Positions 46,844-57,690 of a DNA stretch of 64,000 nucleotides are shown here, piece after piece. The notes beneath the pieces are model-generated. The model searched no databases, had not been told where the DNA came from, and saw only the letters and a list, made by a program, of their open reading frames with translations. The translations under genes and the position numbers were made by a program. Source of the stretch: Lepas anatifera (taxonomy: Eukaryota > Arthropoda > Thecostraca > Lepadidae); assembly GCA_034440635.1 (NCBI GenBank), contig JAOTON010001058.1:185222-249221 (forward strand), written 5' to 3'. The first letter of the stretch is position 1; each line of letters begins with the position of its first letter.

Positions 46844-49703
46844 GGCATTCCAGGACAAAACGACCAAAAATATTTCAATTTGACACCACCATGTCTAGAA
46901 AAAATCTGAAACTTTGTCTCCGGGGTAGTTTTGGGCCAGAAACACGCCTGTAGGATTCTTAGCCCCCTCCGACCAACGGTGACCGAGTTATAGCCCGAGG
47001 CATTTTCGGGAGGTCACCCTGTAGACTCATTTTTGATGCATCATAACTCAAAAACGCATAGCCTGATTAACAAGTTTTGTATATCATTGAACTCGTCTTG
47101 AACTATACTTTATTTTAAAAAAGGAAATTTCAAAATTTGAAAATTTTTGACTTTTAATTTGTTTGACCTTTTCTTTTTTACCTAGCTTGACCTTTTCCCA
47201 GTTGAAATTACCATTTTAGACACCTCAAAAATTTTGATTATTAAAATATCTTTCGATAGGAAAAATAAAAAAATGCGTTCTTGCTATAAGTTTCAAATAT
47301 TTAGCACCTAAGGTAGGTATGTAGACGGTTTTTGACCATTGCAGTAGTACAGCCTTATGTTTAACGCCGCAAACATAGTGATTGTTTTTGTAATCGGTTG
47401 CTGGCAATCATATTTTTTTGTCTTTACGAAATTTTCATCGTGCAAGTGTCAGAATTTATGACAATTAACACGCGCCCACCCGAGGGGGGGCAACCGGCCT
47501 CCTCAGGTCTCTACAGGTAGTAAAAAAACACCTTAGCGCAGCGCCACCGTACGCCATCTTTCTCTAACACAACATATTACAACTTCTGGAAAAATAATTT
47601 AGGTCAACTGGGAGGTGGTAGGTACCGTAAATACTGAAGGCCAGCTGGCAACTGACTGGTGAGGGTGTGACCTGAGGTAGACGGTCGTCGTTATGCCTTG
47701 TGGGACTTTCAAATTTGGTTCATTGATTAACACTTCATCGTGGGAGTTCCTCGTTTGGGTGGTGGGGTCGGGGTCTCCGTAAAAAGTCCCGTGATGACTC
47801 TAGTGAGACACCTACTCCTAAAACTGAACTGGAAACAACTTGGACAATATTTATAAAAATAAAATTGCAGCCATTAAAAGTGATAGAAAGGGATCCATTG
47901 TTTCGAGGGAGACGAGGGCAAATGAACTTATTAATAAATGACCTTTCAGCCTTAAACGAAAATTTACAAAGATGTCGCGAGTTTATCCATAATTGAAACA
48001 AATATAACTTATCCTATGAGCACCACTAACTCACACAATTACATCGTCACCCGAGATGAAAAAATAGTATCGATACAAGGTGACCCAGTGCAGCACAGTA
48101 TACGTTTGAGAGGATTCATGCAATGTAAACAAACGTGTCTGAAAGAATTTCATTCCCAAAAAGTAATTTGAATCTGCTCATGTATGCGAAAGTGTCCTGA
48201 AATTGTAACGCATTCGACTTGGTCACTTGAACAGATTGCCTCATGATATTTTTTACAAGGTGATCATTTCATAGCTGACACAGATCCCAGAATCCCAGAT
48301 GAATAATTACACTGTGCACTGGGAGTGATTCCGCTAAACAGCCAGTTTTAATCACTACCGAATATGTTACACACAATCGTTTGGTCGTGTCATCTTTGAG
48401 GTTGCTCGAGGTCACAGTATTTCTAACAGGAACAAAGTGGAAACCTAAATTTTGTGGCATAATAGGTGACAGAGGAGAGCCGTTGAAAGAAATGTTCAGC
48501 GCAATTGGAACACTGTTGTTGAGCCCAAACGGATTATGTATCTTATAATATTGCCTAGTCAAATGCCAAAATTAACCTGCTTTGACCTAGAGCCAGGCTT
48601 AGGTCTGTATGGTAAAAAGAATATTAATTAAACTGGAGTGGCAAGCCAGACACGACAACGTAAAAAACAAAACCTCCATCGCAATTCTCGACAATTCTCA
48701 ATTTTCTCAAGTTATCAAAATTTACCAATTGCCCCATGCATTTCTAATGGAAAGACCATGACCTTGACCCTGCTCCCGATTATCGACATAGAAATCCTGC
48801 TACGAAAAATGATCTTGCTGGGCGACCTTACTATGTAATGTGAATCAAACCACGATAGGCTAAATTTGATATTATTGATGCACTTCCCAAAGTTTTTTCG
48901 AGGTTAGGTCTCTTGACCTGGTTTGGCGGTTTGACCTGGTATGACCAAGACCTAAAATTTTTCCAGAAGTTGTAATATGTTGTGTTAGAGATAGATGGCG
49001 TACGGTGGCGCTGCGCTAAGGTGTTTTTTTTTACTACCTGTAGAGACCTGAGGAGGCCGGTTGCCCACCCCCTCGGGTGGGTGCGTGTTAATTGTCATAA
49101 ATTCTGACACTTGCACGATGAAAATTTCGTAAAGACAAAGCAATATGATTGCCAGCAACCGATTACAAAAACAATCACTATGTTTGCGGCGTTAAACATA
49201 AGGCTGTACTACTGCAGTGGTCAAAACCGTCAACATACCTACCTTAGGTGCTAAATATTTGGAACTTATAGCAAGAACGCATTTTTTTATTTTTCCTATC
49301 GAAAGATATTTTATTAATCAAAATTTTTGAGGTGTCTAAAATGGCAATTTCAACTGGGAAAAGGTCAAGCTAGGTCAAAAAAGAAAAGGTCAAACAAATT
49401 AAAAGTCAACAAATTTCAAATTTTGCAATTTTCTTTTTCAAAATAAAGTATAGTTCAAGACAAGTTCAATGATATACAAAACTTGTTAATCAGGCTATGC
49501 GTTTTTGAGTTATGAAGCATCAAAAATGAGTCTACAGGGTGACCTCCCGAAAATGCCTCGGGCTATAACTCGGTCACCGTTGATCGAAGGGGGCTAAGAT
49601 TCTCACAGACGTGTTTCTGGCCCAAAACTACCCCGGAGACAAAGTTTCAGATTTTTTCTAGATATGGTGGTGTCAAGCCTTGGTCGATCTGTCCTGGAAT
49701 GCC
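46844..49703. mobile_element. Giant palindrome with GGCATTCCAGGACA ends
   Basis: The sequence from 46,844 rightward reappears in inverse orientation from 49,703 leftward. Examples: CTCCGGGGTAGTTTTGGGCC near 46,920 and its inverse near 49,620; CAAACATAGTGATTGTTTTT near 47,371 and its inverse near 49,170. Arms are about 760 bp with roughly 5-10 percent divergence by eye. The middle 1.6 kb is a TTAA element (next entry). Without that insert the two halves would meet at TGACAATTAATTGTCA, a perfect centre. No target duplication is clear at the outer ends. Confidence 0.85.
47465..49091. mobile_element. TTAA-flanked element, copy C, at the palindrome centre
   Basis: TTAA at 47,465-47,468 and 49,088-49,091. 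Inward ends read CACGCGCCCACCCGAGGGG and CACGCACCCACCCGAGGGG, then GCAACCGGCC and CTCAGGTCTCTACAGGTAGT, a TIR of about 140 bp reaching ACAACTTCTGGAAAAAT. Interior words match copies A and B (for instance CCCATGCATTTC-AATG with TCGACAT, near 48,735-48,790; AGGTCA clusters near 48,900-48,955). Frames of 88 and 97 codons on the minus strand inside have no known domain. Confidence 0.75.
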
Positions 49704-49768
49704 TCAAATACATTCAGCAATGGAAGCATTCCACGAACATCCATAACGCTCAACATTTGCACAAATGC

Positions 49769-51210
49769 CTATCCTGAGAAAGTTCCTAAGGTTGCCGTGA
49801 ATTTGATAGCATTAGTTTTAAATGTGTAGCCCGAGTCTGCGAAGAAATCAACATTACGAAATGCGTTGAAGAAACTCTTACATGTGACGGCCACGCGGAT
49901 GAAGAGGCTGCGCTGCACAGTACCAACACACGCAAACCGAACAGCCCACAAAGAGGGAGAACGCGACGTTCGACGCGGCACAGACAAACCGAACTCGGAA
50001 ACCAGATCGGAACAATCCAACTTTCCGTAATGAAGATTAAACAAAAAAAGAGGTCATGCTGAGCAAAACGAGCCTTAATACTACGCACTTTGCAGTGAGT
50101 CAAAAGAGATGGATAGTCAAGCCTGGCTGATGGACGGTCCGAAAATGAGGTCAACCAGATAAGAAGTTTATGCTGCACCCTTTCTAGGCGCTTCAGGTGG
50201 GATGCAGCAGACCCTGCCCATACAACGCAACCATACTCCAGGATGGATCTTACATGGGCATAATAAGCACAAAGAATATAAGTGTGCTTGAGTCTGACTC
50301 GGCAGCACTGGCGCGAGGTCTGAAAACTTCGTATGAGGAGGCCAAGCATTCTATTGGCCTTGGCCACGGTGTGGTCTATGTGTGGAGCGAAAGTCAGCTT
50401 ACTGCCGAGTATAACACCGAGATCCCTAGTCTCTGTCTGGCGCTCCAGCGGCGTACCATCCAGTACATAGGTGGTAAGGATCGGAGATTTTCGGAGAGAA
50501 AATGATATAACGCTACATTTATCTGAATTCAATTTTAAACGCCAAATTTTAGACCATTTTACTAAATTGTTGATGTCAGCCTGAAGGGCATCACTGTCTG
50601 TTTTTGTCGAAATTCGGTGGTACAACTTAAGATCGTCGGCAAAGCTTATACAGTTGGTACGAATGATGAGGGGGATGTCTGCTATGTAGCAGATAAACAA
50701 GAGCGGGCTACACACGCTGCCCTCAGGCACCCCGTACCTTACAGCGCACCATTCGGAAGATTGGCCCTCTAGTATAACTCGTTGGCGACGACCAGTCAGA
50801 TAGGATTCAATCCAGGAGTGCGCGCGACCAGTAATTTTGAAAGATTTTAGTTTGTGAAGAAGAAGCGTGTGGTTTACACTCGTAAAAGCCGAAGAATAAT
50901 CAGTGTAGACAGAGTCAGTCTGCACGCCCTCCTGGACCGAATCCCAGCTGTGTTTTAGAAAGTTGGCAAGATTTGAGACGCATGAACGATTTGGGAGAAA
51001 TCCATGTTGACTGCTGGGAATAGATGGTAGACAATGGGCCAAAAGAGAGTCACAGACTACCTTTTCTAAAATTTTCGAACAAAGAGGAAGAAGCGAAATA
51101 CCGCGGTAGTTGCCTGGGTTCTTTTTGTCTCCTTTTTTTGTGAATGGGAATGACATTTGCATCCTTCCAAATATGTGGGAAAACACCTTGAGCGACTGAC
51201 AACCATCGGT
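49769..51210 (-). pseudogene. LINE reverse transcriptase, longest open copy (466-codon frame)
   Basis: On the minus strand, 51,186-49,786 is a single frame of 466 codons. It has NYRGISLLPLCSKILEKVV, QHGFLPNRSCVSNLANFL, VYTDYSSAFTSVNHTLLL (motif A), GVPEGSVCSPLLFICYIADI (motif B, again PEG), NCISFADDLKLYHRI (motif C), LKLNSDKCSVISFSL, LGVILGSKLTFAPHID, MLGLLIRSFQ, HVRSILEYGCVVWAG and HLKRLERVQHKLLIWL. It lacks the endonuclease (5' truncated, start near 51,210 with a frameshift at about 51,140). At about 50,045 a frameshift moves the true C-terminus into another frame ending at 49,769. All RT catalytic residues are present, so it is the best-preserved RT in the window, but as a truncated copy it is not expected to be active. 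Confidence 0.92.
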
Positions 51211-51429
51211 GCCGGAGTGCCGTTTGATCGCTAGACGGCGTACCCTGTTTGGGCTGTGCCGCTCGAAATTTAGTGCCCTATTCCGTCGAACCTAGATGCA
51301 ATTACATAGATCACATTTAGCGATTAAAACTATTGTTTGACAATTTAGTACCTTTTTGGTCAGCTAGGGCATTCTGCCACCTTTCCAAGAACCCGGGAGA
51401 GTATGAGTGCGTAATCCGTGTCCAGCTAA

Positions 51430-53560
51430 TGCCTCATCGTCGCCGATAATCGTACCCGCGGAGCTAATCTGGTGCCCCTTGAGCTCATCTGGTGCCCACT
51501 GAGCTGGTCTTGGCCACCTAAGTTGATCGCATGCCCTCTAAGCTGAGCTGGTACCCCTTGAGTCAAGCTGGTGTCGCTTGAGTAAATAGTTGTGCTTCTT
51601 GAACCTAGCTAATACTCTCTGAGTTATTCTGATACCTCCGAGTTCGTCTGGTGCCCTATTAGCTGTTTAAGTGCCCCTTGAGATGATTTGAGCCCCTGAG
51701 CTGATCGCATGCCACGCAGATTTGATCTCCTATCCCCGGAGCCAATATGGTGACTCTTGAGCTGATCAGGTGCCCCCTGATCTGGTTATTGATGTCTCCT
51801 TAGATGATCTAGTGCCCCCTGAGCTGGTCTGGTGCACCTGAGCTGATCTTGTGTTCTCTGAGTTGATATATGCCCCTGCTTTGGGGGCTAGGAGCTGATC
51901 TGGGCCCCCGGGCTGATCAATCTGGTTCCTCCTGAGCATATATGTTTCTTCCTGAGCGAAACCAATGCCCCCTGAGCCAACATTTTGCCGCCTACTGAGC
52001 ACATATCATGCACTCTGAGCTATTCTAGTACCCACTGAGCTAATTTGATGCCCCCTGAGCCAATTTTGTGCCTTTTAAGCTCATCTGGGCCTCCTGAGTT
52101 GATTACGTAATTTCCTCAGAAGCGCTGGGGCCCTGATCTGAGCTAGGCTCACTGAGACTGATGAGGGTCTCTGGGCTGGTATGAGGCTCCTGGGCTGATT
52201 AACTGCCTCCTGACTTGATCTAGTACCTCCAAGTTGATGTGTGCCCAGAGCTGGTCGGGGACCACTGAGCTGATTCCTTGCCCTCTGAGCTGATATTGTG
52301 CTCCCTTAACTGATCTAGATCCCTGCTCTGGTCTGGGGACTAGGAGCTTACCCGGGGCTCCCGTGCTGATCGATCTGGTGCCCATTGAGCAGGTATATTG
52401 TCCCTGAGCTAAACTAATACCCCCTGAGTTGATCTGGTGCCTCCTGTGTCATCATTGTGCTTCCTAAGTCCATCTGATGACCTCTACATAAGCTATCTCT
52501 GGTACCCCCTGAGCTAATATGGTGCCCTTTAAGCTGACCTAGGCCTCCTGGGTTGATTACGTCATTTCCTATGCAGCTCTCAAGCCCTGAGCTGAGCTGG
52601 GCCCGCAGAGGCTGATGAGCACCCCTTGAGCCGGTATGGGGCTTCTGAGCCGATAAAATGCCTCCTGACTTGATCTGGAACCCCCGAGCTGATCAGGGAT
52701 CACTGATCTGATCCATTGTCCCCGAATCTGATAGGGTGTCCTATGGGCCGACCTGGTGTCCCCTGAGCAGCTTTGGGGCCCCTGAACTGATTGGGCCCCG
52801 AGCAGTTGAGGGATCCCTGAGCTGATTTAGAGCCTCTGGCTTGATCTTGCACCCTGACCGGACTTGAGGCCCTGAACTGATATGGGGCCCAAGAGCTGTT
52901 CTGGGGCCCAAGAGCGAATCTGGGTTCTGGGGGCGCCCTGGGCTGGTATTGGCCTTGGGAGTACCCTGAGCTGGTCTGGGCGCTGAGCTTGCAAGAGCCT
53001 CTTAAGCTGGCCTGAGGCTCCCTGAGGTAATCTGGCAACTTAAATTTCTCTTGGGCTCCTTGAGCTGGTTCAAGGCCCTATGAGCCTATCTGCGGCCCAT
53101 TGAGCTAGTCTGATGACCCCCCATATCTGGGGCCACTGAGCTAGTCTAGTCCCTAGGCGAAGCATGAGCTGCTCTGGGGGGGCTCCTCTGATCAACATCA
53201 GGGACCCCCTGGGCTGGTCTTGAACAGACAGAGAATAAGAACACAAGGCCAACTCTCATCACCTCGGGGGTCACGGAGCTAGTCTAGTCCCTGGGGTCAC
53301 AACTGGGGGATGGGGGCAGCTGCTCTGAAGGGCTCTGATCCACACTAGGGGGCCCCTAAGCTGGTCTCGAATAGGTGGGGAGTAAGAACACAGTGCAAAC
53401 CCCTTGAAAAATGGAGTTAACGAGGAATGAGTCAGCACTAAAACGGTTTGTGATGCCTATACACCCCCGTTATATAAATTGTTAATTATACTGGTGGATT
53501 CTAGGGAGGGGTGATAAAAATGCGCCCCTGAGCTCAGAGCACAGTCCCCTGAGCCAGGAT
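51430..53560 (+). repeat. Minisatellite field 5, GAGCTGATCTGGTGCCCCCT-type
   Basis: Units of about 20-22 bp in constant orientation, core CCCTGAGCTGATCTGGTGCC in the first half and CCCTGAGCTGGTCTGGG toward the end. Closest to field 2 (30.7-33.4 kb). It separates two fragments of the same LINE family. Minus-strand frames here (60-112 codons) are artefacts. Confidence 0.92.
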
Positions 53561-53665
53561 TTCTATTCATTAATTTAAATTAATCAAGAACTAGTTTTTC
53601 ACAGCTTTCAGCCCTGTCACATCATCCCCATTTAAACTGCCAGACTCTTTACCTTTTCTTTACTC
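53490..53665. repeat. Direct repeat, left copy
   Basis: CTCAGAGCACAGTCC, AACTAGT-TTTCA, CCAGCC-GTCACA-C and TTTCTTTACTCC-type words here recur in the same order at 57,500-57,690. The two copies flank the LINE fragment and the Gypsy element. They could be remnants of LTRs or of a repeat that ends minisatellite field 5. Confidence 0.65.
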
Positions 53666-54775
53666 CAATTGGGACCGAAGAATAATCAGTGTAGATAGCA
53701 TCTGTCTGAGCGCCCTCCTGGATCGACCTCCATCCGTGGTGTAAGAATACACTCAGGTTTGACACGCAGGATCGTCTTGGTAAGAACCCGTGTTGCGATA
53801 CCGGGATTGCTAGTTTGCAATGAGAAAGCAGCTCATCAAAAACTACTTTTTCTAAGATTTTGGAGCAAAGAGGGAGTAAAGAGATTCCACGATAGTTGTT
53901 TGCCTTTTTGCTGCCTTTTTGTGTATGCGTATAATATTGGCGTCTTTCCAGAGTTGCAGGAACACTCCCTGGTTCACAGAGAGTTTGCATATAATTTCTA
54001 TAGGGACAGCGAGCTGATGGGCGCACTCCTTCAAGATGCCTGCACTGAGACCGTCAGGCGCGCACGCCTTGTTCCCGTCAATACTCCTAATAAAAGCCAA
54101 CACCTTGCCGGGTGGTACAGCAAACCGGTTTAGTTGTAATGGTTGAAGTGTTGGGCAGTTGGGAAAGTTTTGTACAACTGGATCTGAGAATTTTGAACTG
54201 AAAGGTCTGTTGAGCAGACTTGGGCATTCAGTGGGAGATTTGTGTGTTGTGCCGTTGTGCAACAATGATTGTACTGATTGCCTAGATGGTTTGAGAGCCT
54301 TGATAAACGACCAAAATCTTTTGGGGTTATCGGGGAAGTCATTTACGAGTCCAAGAAGATACTCCCTGTATTTGGTAGCAGTGATTTCCTTAAAGTCTGC
54401 ACTGGCTCTCGAGAAATCATTGCTGTGCTCTGGGCACGGCACATACTTTTTCAGGCGATGGGCGGCGTCTTTTTCGTCTCAAAGCAGCCCTAACGTTGCT
54501 GTCAAACCACGGTGGAAAACGGCGAGAAAAGGAAACAGTAGGTATGTGGTCAGCGATTGCAGCATTTAAAAAGTCATAAAACAGTGCGGTGGCTGCGTCT
54601 ACATCTAAATTATTCAGAACGGTCCAGGGAATCAAACTGAGGACGGTACGCAGACCGTCGAAGTCAGCGTTTCGATAGTTAAAAGCACGAGTTCGTGAGA
54701 CTTTAGGCATACAGGTGACAGGAAAACGAAAATTGACCTTGTTTCGTAGTGGTCTGAATTGAACGTTCCGTCTAA
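53649..54775 (-). pseudogene. LINE fragment: end of endonuclease, linker and RT start
   Basis: On the minus strand the copy starts inside the endonuclease at TFNSDH (about 54,755; the SDH catalytic motif), then shifts frame into LRNKVNFRFPVT. It continues with a linker (FPPWFDSNVRAALRRKRR, NPKRFWSFIKALK, GNKACAPDGLSAGILKECA, where GPDG has become APDG) and RT start (NNYRGISLLPLCSKILEKVV, QHGFLPRRSCVSNLSVFL, IYTDYSS). It breaks off at 53,660 in motif A, so no catalytic RT core remains. The overlapping RT segment shows it is a different copy from the LINE at 49.8-51.2 kb. Confidence 0.88.
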
Positions 54776-54799
54776 CACGTAATGTAATACCATGTAATA

Positions 54800-55929
54800 T
54801 GGAGAAGTGTCACTTCTCCGCCTAATCTGGTCCATGAGACGGCGCCACACCCTGCCATCTCCGAGTTTAACGATAAATGATACGGGCTCGTCAACACCAA
54901 CGATAACGCCCTCCCACCAGGATGGTCCAGTGCCATAGTTCCGGGCAAACACAGCACAGCCTACACTCAGCGTCACGTGCCTCGGCACCTGCGGGTCATG
55001 GTTTAGCTTCTGCTGAACCTGCTTACGCTGCACTCGCTGACGCAAGTCTGGCTGCAGCAGGTCCAATCGGCTGCGAATCACACGCCCCAGGATGAGTTCG
55101 GAGTGTGAAACAGACGTGGTAGAGTGAGGAATTTTCCGGTGGTACAGCAGCCACTCATTCAGTGTCAGATCCCAAGCACCGCTTTTATCTTGAGTAAGAG
55201 CAGATTATCACGGACTGCCCTCTCACAAAGCCCGTTTCCCTGGCTGTGGCGGGGCTCGATTGTCCTGTGCTGCTCGCTGTTCGAAGACAAGAACTCCTGA
55301 AACTCCTGCGATGTAAATGGTGATTGCGTTATCGGAGCACAACATGTCCGGGAGACCCCATCTGGCGAACATTTTCCTGAGCCGAGCGATCGCTGCTTGA
55401 GATGTTACATTGAGGCACAGCTCAGCTTCTATCCATTTGGAGAACGCATCCACGACAACAAAAACATATTTTCCCTTCACAGGCTCGGCGTAATCCACAT
55501 GAATTCTTGATTAGGGGCGAGAGGGCCACGGCCTTATGCTAAGATCAGCCCGTTTGGGCGATGGGTGGCTTTTTGACACGCCAAACAGGATCTTACCGTT
55601 GTTTCCAAGTCGTTTTCGATACCAGGCCACCACGCGCAGCTGCGAGCCAGTGATTTCATCCGCGCCATGCCGGGATGGTTCACGTGCAGCTCTGCTAAAA
55701 TAACCGGTCACGCCTTCTGTGGAATAATCACCCTGTGCCCCCACAACAATACACCTGCACTCACAGACATCTCCAGCTGCTTGTTTGCAAAGGGTTTAAA
55801 TGTCTCCTGAATGTGTGCAGGCCAGCCACCTTTCTGGACGATATTAATCACACGTGAGAGCACGGGGTCACGGGCGGTTAGATGAGCTATCCTTCGCGCG
55901 TCAAAGAAAGGCCCCGTCACCATCAGCAC
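54800..55929 (-). pseudogene. Gypsy integrase, frameshifted
   Basis: A spacer (55,929-55,708) leads to an H2C2 zinc-binding segment, readable as ELHVNHPGMARMKSLARSC followed by SCLACQKATHRP. The core gives VDYAEPVKGKYVFVVVDAFS (first catalytic D), WGLPDMLCSDNA (second D) and, in another frame, RHSQGNGLCERAV (catalytic E). The C-terminal part (55,081 onward) has NEWLLYHRKIPHSTT just upstream, then FARNYGTGPSWWEGVIVG and VWRRLMDQIRRR, typical of the Gypsy integrase tail. All DDE residues can be traced, but three frame changes inactivate it. It then fuses in frame with the tail of the LINE endonuclease. Confidence 0.9.
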
Positions 55930-56723
55930 AGTGTCCTGATTTTCTGAGGGAAACTATCTGGGAGTGGAATGCGGCTCAAAGCATCCGCGTTCCCCATTTT
56001 CTCCGTAGGTCTAAAGCGAATGCTGTAATGATACGCTGCCAGTTGAAGTGCCCACCTTCTCATCCGTGACGATGTCATCTCCGGTATGTTCTCACTTTCT
56101 CCGAACAATTTTACCAAGGGCCGATGGTCAGTGACCAAAATAGAATGATTTCCCAGAAGATACTGCCTAGAATTTTCTACTCCATAAATAATGTCCAGCG
56201 CCTCCCTTTCTACTTGAGAATACTTGCGCTCTGCTGCCGACAGACTTCTTGATGCATAGGCCACAGGAAGCTCATCGCCGTTGTCGCTTCGCTGCGCTAA
56301 CACGACATCTTAACCTGTCGAGGACGCATCACATACCAAAATTTGCTCACAGTTTGGATCAAAATACACTAGAACTGAATCAGATGTCAGTGCACTTTGT
56401 GCCCACTTGAAACTGTTCTGTTCCTCTTCACCCCACATCCACTCTGCAGATCTCCTCAGAAGCCGGTACAACGGAGCTGATTTATCCGATCGGCTTGGAA
56501 GATACCGAGAATAGTAGGTTAGTAGTCCCAAAAAGCTTTTCACTTCCGTCACGTTATTTGGGACGGGAGCTGACCGGATTGCTTCTACCTTAGCTTCTGT
56601 TGGAAAAACACCCGTTTTGTCCACCACGTGTCCCCAGTATTCAACTTTGGAAACAAAAAAATTGCACTTCTCGGGTCGTGCTTTCAGGCCTGCATTTTCG
56701 AGTCGAGCCAACACTTTTTCCAA
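55923..56723 (-). pseudogene. Gypsy RT thumb, connection and RNase H
   Basis: One frame of about 267 codons broken only by TAA at 56,309-56,307. The first part has GLKARPEKCNFFVSKVEYWG and EVKSFLGLLTYYSRYLP, the classic thumb and connection of Gypsy pol. RNase H follows with ILVCDASSTG (first catalytic D), VAYASRSLSAAERKYSQVER (catalytic E), LGNHSILVTDHRPLVKLF (catalytic D) and NADALSRIP at the end. The RNase H removes RNA from the hybrid. The stop lies directly after the first RNase H motif; another frameshift follows at about 55,925. Confidence 0.93.
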
Positions 56724-56728
56724 GGTTT

Positions 56729-57330
56729 CTAAACGCTCCTTTGTTGTCTTGATGAAATCAAAACATCATCTAGAAAAGCGATTACTTGAGGGATCCCGTG
56801 CAGCACTTTTTCCATCTCTCGTTGAAAGATTCCCGCAGCGCGGTTCAAACCAAAACATAATCGCGTGAAACGATGAAGCCCTTTTGATGTTGAGATTGCG
56901 AGAACATCTCTGGAATCCTCATGAATGACCACTTGGTTATATGCTTGGGCCAAGTCAATTTTTGAGAACACCGCTCCTCCTGCTAATGTTGCAAACAAAT
57001 TCTTCACTTGATGCAGTGGGTGGCGATCCGGTTTGACGGCTTTGTTCGCGGTTAGTTTGAAATTTGCACAAATACGGAAGCTGCGGCGGGGCTTTAGCAC
57101 TGGCACAGTAGGAGCTGTCCACTCACTCGTATGTATTCTTTCTAACACCCCAGTACTTACATCTTTTTCCAGTTGTGTTTCCACCTTTTCCTTGTATGCG
57201 TGTGGCAGGGAGCGAGCCTTGACGAACTTTGGAGGAACAGTACGGTCGATATCTAGACGTACGCACACACCGGGGCGGAGACCGCACAACTGCGGCCAAG
57301 GTTCATCCGTGTTGAATACGATGCCGATTC
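56729..57330 (-). pseudogene. Gypsy reverse transcriptase
   Basis: The 186-codon frame starts inside the region before RT (CVRLDIDRTVPPKFVKAR) and has TGVLERIHTSEWTAPTVPV, RICANFKLTANKAVKPDRHP, FSKIDLAQAYNQVVI (motif A), RFTRLCFGLNRAAGIFQREM (motif B; usual FGL-x-NAP-x-F reads NRAAGIF) and QVIAFLDDVLIS (motif C; FLDD for the common YLDD). The frame shifts just after the DD box, the thumb and connection following in the next frame. The enzyme would copy the genomic RNA into cDNA in the particle. Confidence 0.93.
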
Positions 57331-57499
57331 AACATGCAAAACAGACCAAGCTTGCATAAATGCACAAGTCTCTTCATTTTTAAAATCAAAATGTATGACT
57401 CAAATCCGTAATCGATTTTATTGGAAACGTTAAGATATGACGAGTCGTACACCCTTAACCTAATTGAAATTGCATTGATGTCGCCAATTTCTTAAACAC

Positions 57500-57690
57500 G
57501 TGTTTACTGGTGATTTCTAGGAAGGGTTACTAAAAAGGCATGTGCCCCTAAGCTCAGAGCACAGTCCTCTAAACCAGGATTCATGCTACTTCATTTAAAC
57601 GGAAGACTAGTGTTTCATAATGTCCAGCCCAGTCACACCCTCCCCATCCAATCCACCGGTCTGTTTAGCTTATCTTCACTCCTACTGCCA
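57500..57690. repeat. Direct repeat, right copy
   Basis: Matches 53,490-53,665 in order and orientation (TCTAGG-AGGG, GCCCCT-AGCTCAGAGCACAG, CTAGT-TTTCA, CAGCCC-GTCACA). Here no minisatellite precedes it. Divergence is roughly a quarter of positions by eye. Confidence 0.6.

Larger units (their letters stand above)
54800..57330 (-). mobile_element. Gypsy LTR retrotransposon, pol region only
   Basis: On the minus strand the order is reverse transcriptase, RNase H, H2C2 zinc finger, integrase core, integrase C-terminal domain, which is the Gypsy (not Copia) gene order. Gag and protease are absent upstream of about 57,330. There are at least four frameshifts and some stops, so it is inactive. 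The 3' end runs directly into the LINE fragment at 54,775. Direct repeats at 53,490-53,665 and 57,500-57,690 might be LTR remains, but this is not established. Confidence 0.92.

Noticed and set aside
47735..48562. Minus frames of 88 and 97 codons inside TTAA copy C as a gene
   Set aside because: No domain, no splice sites, located in a non-autonomous transposon interior; kept only as a note there.
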